Below are positions 5,915 to 12,438 of a stretch of DNA of 15,028 bases, piece by piece. The stretch spans positions 1-15,028 of the forward strand of contig JAIRLS010000132.1 of the NCBI GenBank assembly GCA_031259205.1, read 5' to 3'. Under the pieces are notes generated by a model, which did no database searches, was not told the DNA's origin, and saw only the letters and a list, made by a program, of their open reading frames with translations. The position numbers were made by a program, and so were the translations under genes. Every line of letters starts with the position of its first letter. The stretch's first letter is position 1. The DNA is from Bacteroidales bacterium (lineage in GTDB: Bacteria > Bacteroidota > Bacteroidia > Bacteroidales > UBA4181).

Positions 5915-8320
5915 TTATGGGTTCGTATTTTCCTGTGCGAGTCTGTTCAGGTATTTTTCCAGTGAGGCTTCGTCTGAAAAAAGCACTTGTCGCGCTTTGC
6001 TGCCTTCGTTGGGGCCTACTATTCCTGCGGCTTCCAGTTGGTCCATCAAGCGTCCCGCACGGTTGTAACCGATGGAAAACTTGCGCTGTATCAGCGATGT
6101 CGATCCTTGCTGGTGAACGACGATCAGCCTTGCGGCGTCGTCGAAGATCGGGTCGCGTTTGCTCAAGTCTACTTCCTTGAGTTCGGCATTTTCTTCGGCG
6201 GAATATTCCGGTAACAGGAAAGCGGTAGGATAACCTTGCTGGCTGCCGATAAACTGCGTGATTCCTTCGATTTCGGGCGTATCAATGAATGCGCATTGCA
6301 CGCGGGTGAGGTCGCCGCCTGAGGTGAACAACAGGTCTCCGCGTCCGATCAGTTGGTTAGCGCCGGCCTGATCGAGGATCGTACGCGAGTCGATTTGCGA
6401 AATTACCCGGAAAGCGATGCGTGCGGGGAAATTTGCCTTGATGACGCCTGTGATGATGTTGGTGGTAGGCCGTTGTGTGGCGATGATAAGATGGATGCCG
6501 GCAGCGCGGGCTTTTTGAGCTAACCGTGCAATAGGCATTTCTATTTCCTTGCCGGCGGTCATCATCAAATCCGCATATTCGTCGATGATCAGCACGATAT
6601 AGGGCAGGAAGCGATGCCCCAGATTGGGATTGAGCCTCCGTTCGATAAATTTGGTGTTGTATTCTTTAATGTTGCGCACGCCGGCGTCTTTCAGCAGGCT
6701 GTAGCGTGTATCCATTTCGATGCATAAGGAGTTGATGGTATAAATCACCTTTTGCGTGTCGATAATGATTGCTTCTTCCGCATCGGGGAGCTTTGCCAGA
6801 TAATGGTGTTCGAGTTTTTCGTAAGATGAAAATTCTACCGATTTAGGATCGACCATCACTAATTTTACTTGCGAAGGATGCTTTTTGTAGAGAATGGAAG
6901 CAATGATGGCATTCAGTCCTACCGATTTTCCCTGTCCGGTTGAGCCGGCCACCAGCAAGTGGGGCATTTTGGTCAGGTCGAAGATAAAAGGTTCGTTGGA
7001 AATGGTTTTGCCCAGCGCTACGGGCAACTCCATAGCGGCATTCTGGAATCGCGGAGATTCGATGATAGAACGCATGGCAACAATTTCGGGATGCATGTTC
7101 GGTACTTCTATTCCGATGGTGCCTTTGCCCGGCATCGGCGCAATGATGCGGATACCCAACGCAGAAAGGCTCAGAGCAATATCATTTTCCAGATTTTTAA
7201 TTTTTGAGATACGCACTCCTGCTGCCGGAACAATTTCGTAAAGGGTAACCGTAGGGCCGATAGTAGCTTTGATCTTATCAATTTCTATCTTGTAATTCCG
7301 AAGGGTTTCCACGATTTTGTTTTTGTTGTTCATCAGTTCTTCGCTGCCTACCAGAGAGTCGGCCGAGGGGTAATCCTTCAACATGTCAAGCGGCGGCAAA
7401 CGGTAGTGCGACAGGTCGAGTGTAGGATCAAACCTGCCCAATGCCGTAAGGTCGTCCATCTTGTATTCTTCGTTCTGTGCGGAATCGTCGGATGACGGTT
7501 GTTTTTCAATGGTAAATGGAACGTTTCCGCCGGAGGCATCATCCGGATGCTTGTCGTCCGGTCGTCCGGTCACTTCAAGTTCGATATCGTCGTTGTCGGT
7601 ATTGTCATCATCGGTCTTGTCATTGCCGGTTTCATCGGTTTTTTCATCTTCGCGCGGTTGGAATCCGGGGGTATCGGCCGGTTTTTTTGGGAATTTCCGT
7701 TGAACGGCTTTCGGGTGTTTCATCAATCGGTAAAGGGACGAACTTGTATGCTTAAACCAGTTGAAAAATCCGGCAAAAGTAAAGGTGAGGAAAACAAAAG
7801 TAAGCAGCAGCAGGAGAATAAAAGCGCCGAACCATCCCACCTGTGACGTCAGCCAATGGGACATGTGGACGCCGTGGGCGCCGCCAAGACCATTGCCGAG
7901 AAATCCGGCGGTATGACCGAAAAAGAAACCGGAAACAACCGAAAAAAGCGGCATTCCTGCGAGAGAAGTCCTGAGCGTCCAACCTAAAGGCAACAGTTTT
8001 ATTTTCAGCAGGCAAAAACCCAATGCCAGAAGAATCAACGGGATGAAAAACGAAGCCACTCCAAAACCGTTAGTAATCAACTTTAACGAAGCCCATGCGC
8101 CTAATTTTCCCATCCAGTTCTCGATACGGGGCGTGTGATGGTCGGAGGGCGGCAAGGACTCCGCCACGCTCTGATCTGCTTTCCACGTAAAAAACCAGGA
8201 AACAAACGCCACTGTCAAAAATACCGCTATGACGGTAAATACAAACGCCACGATCATTTTAACCTGCTCGTCGTGCCATAAACGATGCCATCTTCTTTTT
8301 CCGGACACTTCTTTAGCCAT
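5915..8320 (-). CDS. ftsK: DNA translocase FtsK/SpoIIIE (801 aa)
   Basis: This is a membrane-anchored hexameric DNA pump that clears chromosome ends from the division septum and activates dimer resolution. About four transmembrane segments lie near residues 21-42, 76-105, 115-135 and 160-185. An acidic low-complexity linker rich in D, E, K and T follows (about 215-285). The motor carries Walker A GSTGQGKS (459-466), Walker B VLIIDEYADL with D580/E581, and ATQRP. The C-terminal gamma winged helix for KOPS-type DNA reading begins at DPIFDDAARLIVVHQQGSTS. The start is ATG 8320: a GTG eight codons upstream overlaps the promoter -7 box, so it cannot be in the mRNA. Spacing from the tRNAs shows divergent transcription. 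The downstream neighbour is the repeat element, so it is probably monocistronic. Confidence 0.96.
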   Translation of the reverse strand: MAKEVSGKRRWHRLWHDEQVKMIVAFVFTVIAVFLTVAFVSWFFTWKADQSVAESLPPSDHHTPRIENWMGKLGAWASLKLITNGFGVASFFIPLILLALGFCLLKIKLLPLGWTLRTSLAGMPLFSVVSGFFFGHTAGFLGNGLGGAHGVHMSHWLTSQVGWFGAFILLLLLTFVFLTFTFAGFFNWFKHTSSSLYRLMKHPKAVQRKFPKKPADTPGFQPREDEKTDETGNDKTDDDNTDNDDIELEVTGRPDDKHPDDASGGNVPFTIEKQPSSDDSAQNEEYKMDDLTALGRFDPTLDLSHYRLPPLDMLKDYPSADSLVGSEELMNNKNKIVETLRNYKIEIDKIKATIGPTVTLYEIVPAAGVRISKIKNLENDIALSLSALGIRIIAPMPGKGTIGIEVPNMHPEIVAMRSIIESPRFQNAAMELPVALGKTISNEPFIFDLTKMPHLLVAGSTGQGKSVGLNAIIASILYKKHPSQVKLVMVDPKSVEFSSYEKLEHHYLAKLPDAEEAIIIDTQKVIYTINSLCIEMDTRYSLLKDAGVRNIKEYNTKFIERRLNPNLGHRFLPYIVLIIDEYADLMMTAGKEIEMPIARLAQKARAAGIHLIIATQRPTTNIITGVIKANFPARIAFRVISQIDSRTILDQAGANQLIGRGDLLFTSGGDLTRVQCAFIDTPEIEGITQFIGSQQGYPTAFLLPEYSAEENAELKEVDLSKRDPIFDDAARLIVVHQQGSTSLIQRKFSIGYNRAGRLMDQLEAAGIVGPNEGSKARQVLFSDEASLEKYLNRLAQENTNP

Positions 8321-8343
8321 TTTGTGCAAAAATCTTTTCAGCA

Positions 8344-8376
8344 CAAAAGTAGTGTTAAATTATGAAAATCGTCCAA
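8344..8376 (-). promoter_or_regulatory. ftsK promoter
   Basis: On the minus strand TACTTTTG (8344-8351) is an exact -7 box. TTGG (8373-8376) sits 21 bases upstream as a near-match to TTTG. The predicted start of transcription falls just upstream of ATG 8320, which settles the ftsK start codon. Confidence 0.65.
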
Positions 8377-8427
8377 TTTTTTGCAAGAAAAAATCGGTTA
8401 CGGCTGGGAGTTTTAATTTTTTCTTCA

Positions 8428-8435
8428 TACCTTTG
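8428..8435 (+). promoter_or_regulatory. Promoter -7 box of the tRNA-Gln/tRNA-Thr/dapF unit
   Basis: TACCTTTG fits TAnnTTTG exactly and ends 10 bases before the first base of tRNA-Gln, so the primary transcript would have a leader of only a few bases. The -33 region (near 8404) is poor. It faces away from the ftsK promoter. Confidence 0.6.
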
Positions 8436-8445
8436 CCCCCGCTTT

Positions 8446-8516
8446 TGTCCCGTTGTGTAATGGTAGCACTACAGATTTTGGTTCTGTCTGAATAGGTTCG
8501 AATCCTGTCGGGACAA
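8446..8516 (+). tRNA. tRNA-Gln (anticodon UUG)
   Basis: The acceptor arms TGTCCCG and CGGGACA pair perfectly. The D arm has GTG/CAC with a TAATGGTAG loop. The anticodon stem ACAGA/TCTGT encloses TTTTGGT, giving anticodon TTG. The T arm holds TTCGAAT. The discriminator is A. CCA is not encoded, so it must be added by the nucleotidyltransferase. Confidence 0.95.
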
Positions 8517-8558
8517 CGTTGACGGACGCGCTCGTTTTCCGACGGGCAAGTCGCCATT

Positions 8559-8630
8559 GCCACTTTAGCTCAGCGGTAGAGCAGCTCACTCGTAATGAGC
8601 AGGTCGTGGGTCCGAATCCCATGAGTGGCT
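8559..8630 (+). tRNA. tRNA-Thr (anticodon CGU)
   Basis: The acceptor arms GCCACTT and GAGTGGC pair with one G-U. The D arm is GCTC/GAGC. The anticodon stem GCTCA/TGAGC encloses CTCGTAA, giving anticodon CGT, which reads ACG. The T arm is GTGGG/CCCAT with loop TCCGAAT. CCA is not encoded. It lies 42 bases after tRNA-Gln and probably shares its transcript. Confidence 0.95.
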
Positions 8631-8676
8631 CAATAACGAATCGTTGCAGGAGAAAATATTCGTTCCCCCTGATGCG

Positions 8677-8704
8677 AAACATCTTTCAAAAAACATCTTT
8701 CAAA
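8677..8704 (+). repeat. Tandem 14-bp direct repeat upstream of dapF
   Basis: AAACATCTTTCAAA occurs twice with no gap, at 8677-8690 and 8691-8704, ending 14 bases before the dapF ATG. Each unit contains CATCTTTC, a 6-of-8 match to the -7 consensus. It may be a recent slippage duplication, a protein-binding site, or a weak double promoter. Confidence 0.7.
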
Positions 8705-8718
8705 TTGAAGAATCAAGT

Positions 8719-9552
8719 ATGAAGTTCACCAAAATGCACGGCGCGGGCAACAATTACATTTATATAAATTGTTACGAGGAGCAAGTGCCGCATCCGCACG
8801 AACTGGCAGTGCGCGTCAGCGACAGGAACAAGGGAATCGGCTCGGACGGGCTGGTTCTGATCATGCCGTCCGACGCCTGCGACGTCCGGATGCGGATGTT
8901 CAATGCCGACGGGTCGGAAGCGCAGATGTGCGGGAATGCCGCCCGTTGCGTGGGGAAATACGTATATGAGAACGGCCTTGCCGAGCGGACGGAATTGACG
9001 CTGGAGACGCTTGCCGGCATAAAACGCTTGTCGCTGTTCCCCGGCAAGGATGGAAAAGTGGATAAAATCCGCGTAGACATGGGCGAGCCGATACTGGAAG
9101 CTACAAAAGTACCCGTATCATTGCCTGTGGAGCAAGCGGTAGATTATCCGGTACTGTTCCCTTCCGGAAAATGGAACATTACGTGCGTTTCAATGGGCAA
9201 CCCCCATGCGGTTATTTTTGCAGACGACATAGACGCTTTGCCGAAGCGATATGGCCCCGAAATCGAAACCCACACGTTGTTCCCCGAAAAGACCAATGTA
9301 GAGTTCGTTACCTGTATCAGCCGGTCGTTGTTGAAAATGAGGGTTTGGGAACGAGGCTCCGGCGAAACGCAGGCTTGCGGAACAGGCGCTTGCGCTGCTT
9401 TGGTAGCTGCTGTTTTGAACGGTAAGGCGGCTCGCAAAGCTACCCTTAGCCTGCTGGGTGGGGAACTGGAAATAGAATGGCGGGAAAGCGACAACCACGT
9501 CTATATGACAGGCGATGCGGTCGCCGTCTGTACCGGCGAATGGCTGCTGTAG
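8719..9552 (+). CDS. dapF: Diaminopimelate epimerase (277 aa)
   Basis: DapF is a cytoplasmic, cofactor-independent racemase that converts LL- to meso-diaminopimelate, the last step to the peptidoglycan cross-linking residue and the lysine precursor. The N-terminus MKFTKMHGAGNNYIYI is classic. The two catalytic cysteines are in FNADGSEAQMCGNAARC (C71) and RGSGETQACGTGACAA (C220). SMGNPHAV (158-165) and NVEFV (193-197) are further family signatures. The start at ATG 8719 is chosen because the family begins 'M.f.KMhGlGNDF'; an upstream TTG at 8644 would add 25 unrelated residues across the tandem repeat. It lies 88 bases after tRNA-Thr with no convincing promoter of its own, so read-through from the tRNA promoter is likely. 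The stop is 24 bases from the converging citrate synthase stop. Confidence 0.97.
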   Translation: MKFTKMHGAGNNYIYINCYEEQVPHPHELAVRVSDRNKGIGSDGLVLIMPSDACDVRMRMFNADGSEAQMCGNAARCVGKYVYENGLAERTELTLETLAGIKRLSLFPGKDGKVDKIRVDMGEPILEATKVPVSLPVEQAVDYPVLFPSGKWNITCVSMGNPHAVIFADDIDALPKRYGPEIETHTLFPEKTNVEFVTCISRSLLKMRVWERGSGETQACGTGACAALVAAVLNGKAARKATLSLLGGELEIEWRESDNHVYMTGDAVAVCTGEWLL

Positions 9553-9555
9553 ACG

Positions 9556-9576
9556 GCGAAAAGCCCCCCTTTTTGC
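9556..9576. terminator. Possible hairpin between the converging dapF and citrate synthase stops
   Basis: GCGAAAAG (9556-9563) pairs with CTTTTTGC (9569-9576), with one G-T, across a CCCCC loop. It fills the gap between the two stops. No clean T-tract follows directly on either strand, so termination is only suggested by position. Confidence 0.3.
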
Positions 9577-10920
9577 TTACCGGTTTTTTATCGGGACGTA
9601 TTTCTGTTCTTCCAGCACATTCCGGTACGCAGGACGGATGATGCGCTTGCTCTTGAAGTTCAGTTCCTCGATACGATGCGCCGTCCAGCCTACAATACGC
9701 GCCATGGCAAACAACGGCGTGTAAATCTCCTGCGGCAAACCTATCATTTCATACACAAAACCCGAATAGAAATCAATATTGGACGACACTTTTTTCTTGT
9801 CGCCCTTAAAATCCACGAAACACTTGAGCGCACGTTCTTCCAGCAGTTCAAGGAAAGCAAATTCCTCCTGCCGGTTCTTTTCTTTTGCCAGTTCGCGGGC
9901 GATTTCTTTCAACAGCACTGCCCTCGGATCGGAGATCGTATATACCGCATGGCCGATGCCGTAAATCAAGCCGGTACGGTTGTACACTTCCTTTTTGAGC
10001 ATCCGGATGAAATAGTTGTCTATCTCTTCCACGTTATTCCAGTCGACAATGTTCTCCTTCAGATGGTTGAACATATCCACTACCTGAATGTTAGCCCCTC
10101 CGTGCAAAGGCCCTTTCAACGAGCCTATGCCGGCAGCAATGGACGAATAGGTGTCTGTTCCGGTAGAACTGGTGACACGCACCGTGAAAGTCGAATTGTT
10201 CCCGCCGCCGTGTTCCGCCTGTAATACCAGCAACAGATCCAGCGTGCGTGCATCCAATTGCGAATACCTCTTTTTCAGCATATACAGGAAATTTTCGGCA
10301 ATAGACAGGTTTTCGTTCGGATGCCGTATGTGCAACGATAGTCCGTGTGTGCTGTGCCTGAATATGTTATAGGCATAAGCGACAATCGTCGGAAATTTGG
10401 AGATAAGGTCTATCGACTGACGCATCAGGTTATCGGGAGAGGTATCGTCCGGATTGGAATCGAAGTTGTACATTTCCAGTACACTGCGAGCGAGAATGTT
10501 CATGATGTTTTGACCTTCGAGGTCAATGATATTCATTTTCGTTTTTTGTTCCAGTGCCATGTTGTCATGAATCAACTCCGAAAAATTGTTTAACTCTTCA
10601 TTGTCGGGCAGCTTGCCCGAAAGCATCAGATAGGCGATTTCCTCGAAACCGAAACGTTTTTCCTTCAGCAAATTGCGTACTATTTCTTCCACGTCGTAGC
10701 CCCGGTAAAACAGCTTTCCGGGAATGGCTTTCAGGTTGCCGTCGCCCAAACGTTCGTAACCCACTACGTTGCCTATTTGCGTCAGTCCCACCAATACGCC
10801 GGAGCCGTCTTCGTTGCGAAGTCCGCGTTTAACATTGTACTTGACAAACAGATCTTTGTCAATCTTACAAGTCGTTTTTACCGACTCGGATAATTTATAA
10901 ATCAAATATTCTTTTTTCAT
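9577..10920 (-). CDS. gltA: Citrate synthase (447 aa)
   Basis: Citrate synthase condenses oxaloacetate and acetyl-CoA to citrate, the entry step of the oxidative TCA branch that supplies 2-oxoglutarate for glutamate. The family pattern is complete: FYRGYDVEEI (71-80), LQAEHGGGNNSTF with H237, GPLHGGAN with H273, GIGHAVYTISDPRA with catalytic H324, NIDFYSGFVY with catalytic D383, and MARIVGWTAHRIEE with R408/R416. The length is a little above common type II enzymes, as seen in this phylum. Several in-frame ATGs exist (10920, 10926, 10944). I chose 10920, which gives MKKEYLIYKLSE. The gene has its own promoter and a leader of about 65 bases. Neither aconitase nor isocitrate dehydrogenase is adjacent. 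A 2-methylcitrate synthase cannot be excluded from sequence alone. Confidence 0.94.
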   Translation of the reverse strand: MKKEYLIYKLSESVKTTCKIDKDLFVKYNVKRGLRNEDGSGVLVGLTQIGNVVGYERLGDGNLKAIPGKLFYRGYDVEEIVRNLLKEKRFGFEEIAYLMLSGKLPDNEELNNFSELIHDNMALEQKTKMNIIDLEGQNIMNILARSVLEMYNFDSNPDDTSPDNLMRQSIDLISKFPTIVAYAYNIFRHSTHGLSLHIRHPNENLSIAENFLYMLKKRYSQLDARTLDLLLVLQAEHGGGNNSTFTVRVTSSTGTDTYSSIAAGIGSLKGPLHGGANIQVVDMFNHLKENIVDWNNVEEIDNYFIRMLKKEVYNRTGLIYGIGHAVYTISDPRAVLLKEIARELAKEKNRQEEFAFLELLEERALKCFVDFKGDKKKVSSNIDFYSGFVYEMIGLPQEIYTPLFAMARIVGWTAHRIEELNFKSKRIIRPAYRNVLEEQKYVPIKNR

Positions 10921-10993
10921 AATCATATTATTTAAGTAAAACATAACTGTGAAGCCGTTGTTGAAACATCCGTCTCAAGAACGGTACTGCTAA

Positions 10994-11025
10994 CAAAAGT
11001 ACATTTTTTTACGAAAAAAAACAAA
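10994..11025 (-). promoter_or_regulatory. Citrate synthase promoter
   Basis: On the minus strand TACTTTTG (10994-11001) is an exact -7 box, with TTTG (11022-11025) exactly 20 bases upstream across an A/T-only core. It gives a 5' leader of roughly 65 bases. Confidence 0.75.
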
Positions 11026-11087
11026 TTTTTATCCGATTTTTATGAGAAAATTACGACCGTGCTTTTCTCCGGACAGTATCAATGGTT

Positions 11088-11130
11088 AAAAACCTCTTTC
11101 ACTTCCAGCAAAGGAGCGTGAAAGAGGTTT
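11088..11130 (-). terminator. Rho-independent terminator after hexokinase
   Basis: AAACCTCTTTCAC (11118-11130 read leftward) pairs perfectly over 13 bp with 11090-11102 across a 15-base loop. On the minus strand the stem runs into five T residues (11088-11092). It starts 21 bases past the hexokinase stop and so ends that transcript before the citrate synthase promoter. The plus-strand reading also has AATTTTT after the stem, so it could act both ways. Confidence 0.8.
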
Positions 11131-11151
11131 AATTTTTGCCGGCTGTTACGG

Positions 11152-12357
11152 TTACGACAAGGCGGCAATAGCGGTTCCTATCAGGTTGGCGTTGCTTATC
11201 CGGACAATGTCCACATGGACGTCTTTATGTCCCAGCGCTGCCAGCAGGCTGTCGAGTTCTTCGGTTACCAGTTCCGCATAGCTTTTGCCGTTGTGGTTTT
11301 CACTCCAGAAGAGACTCCCTTCCGCAGTGAGGCGTATTTTTTTCACCGAACTGTTGTGTGAAATCAGCACTTCGATCAGTCCCGTCAATGAGGCTGCCAC
11401 TAACTGTGCCGACCGTTCGTAGATATCGCGGGCTGTTTTCACATATTTTTCCTTGTAGATATCGGGGTAGCTCAAGATGGTGGTTAACTTCTGGGCGTCG
11501 AATTTGTTTTCGAAACGGTCGTCAGGGAAGGCGGCTTTGAGTATTTCGCCCAGATACATGCCCGAAACGGCTTTTTCGAATCGTTGAGCGCCCTTGTTGT
11601 CGGAATTTTGATCGACGATATCGTCTTCTTTGGCAAGATGAGGCGGCACAAAATTGCCCGATTCGAGGTTTACCGGAATAAGTCCTCTTATGTTCAGCGC
11701 CGGATCCAGTTTTTTGATTTTGTCGGCGTGGATAAAGGTGGACATATTGGTGCCTGTTCCCACAATCAGGCCGATGTATGCGTCGTAGCCGCTTTGGGTA
11801 AGTCCTGCAAACAGGCTGGCTACCGTGTCGTTAATCACTTTGATGCTTGTGAATTTCCCGCCTTTTTTTGTGTTCAGGTAATCCATAAAGGTCTGTCCGA
11901 TAGGCTTACCTATCATTTCCTTGATGTTCACGCCTTTTGTCCAGCGGATCAATGTGGCGTCGCCGTTGGGCAGTGACTCTGCCGGATAGGAGAAACAATA
12001 CCCGATGGGAAGGTTTCCTTCGATTTTGATTTCGCCTATGGGATCGGCTTGTTCGCGGAAAAGGTCGCCTTGTGTGAATCCGGGGGTTTTCATCACCGAG
12101 AGGTCTATTTTCCAGCCGTTTTCGGGATGTATTTCCGGTTCTTTAGCCGAAAAGTCCACTTTTGCTACCCGGTAGTTGGTGCCACCCAAGTCAAGCACTA
12201 CCGCCTTGCCGGTAATACCGTCCGTTTTGGGGTTGACAAAGGTCGGGATACACTGTACTTCCGTATTGTCCTTGCTGAGGCCGGTTTCTACCTTGTTCTG
12301 CAATGACAGCGCAATGTCTTTTAACTGTTGCGCGTTGAGTTTTGAAATATTTGACAT
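11152..12357 (-). CDS. Hexokinase, eukaryotic-type (401 aa)
   Basis: This is an ATP-dependent hexokinase of the PF00349/PF03727 fold rather than a bacterial ROK or Glk glucokinase. It phosphorylates glucose and probably other hexoses at C6 in the cytoplasm. VVLDLGGTNYRVAKV (53-67) is the first phosphate loop. IGYCFSYPAES (118-128) is the hexose-contacting 'LxFSFP' motif. KGVN (141-144) matches the 'TKGF' site. VINDTVASLFAG (174-185) carries the catalytic base D177. GLIVGTGTNMSTF (196-208), NLESGNF (230-236) and AEGSLFW (345-351) are the remaining nucleotide and sugar motifs. The length is near that of a single hexokinase unit, slightly short. Bacteroides species use this type, since they lack a glucose PTS. 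A terminator follows. A -7 box precedes the ATG, so it seems to be a single-gene unit. Confidence 0.93.
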   Translation of the reverse strand: MSNISKLNAQQLKDIALSLQNKVETGLSKDNTEVQCIPTFVNPKTDGITGKAVVLDLGGTNYRVAKVDFSAKEPEIHPENGWKIDLSVMKTPGFTQGDLFREQADPIGEIKIEGNLPIGYCFSYPAESLPNGDATLIRWTKGVNIKEMIGKPIGQTFMDYLNTKKGGKFTSIKVINDTVASLFAGLTQSGYDAYIGLIVGTGTNMSTFIHADKIKKLDPALNIRGLIPVNLESGNFVPPHLAKEDDIVDQNSDNKGAQRFEKAVSGMYLGEILKAAFPDDRFENKFDAQKLTTILSYPDIYKEKYVKTARDIYERSAQLVAASLTGLIEVLISHNSSVKKIRLTAEGSLFWSENHNGKSYAELVTEELDSLLAALGHKDVHVDIVRISNANLIGTAIAALS

Positions 12358-12393
12358 AAGGTTATGTTTTTATTATGGATAAAATTTAAACAT

Positions 12394-12401
12394 CAAAAGT
12401 A
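12394..12401 (-). promoter_or_regulatory. Hexokinase -7 box
   Basis: TACTTTTG on the minus strand is identical to the ftsK and citrate synthase -7 boxes and lies 36 bases before the hexokinase ATG. No TTTG is found 19-21 bases upstream, so the promoter is only half convincing. Confidence 0.5.
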
Positions 12402-12438
12402 GTGAATGTTCTTGGAATAATAATTTTTTTATGAAAAT

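Noticed and set aside
8677..8704. CRISPR-like repeat
   Set aside because: There are only two contiguous 14-bp copies, with no spacers and no cas genes in the window.
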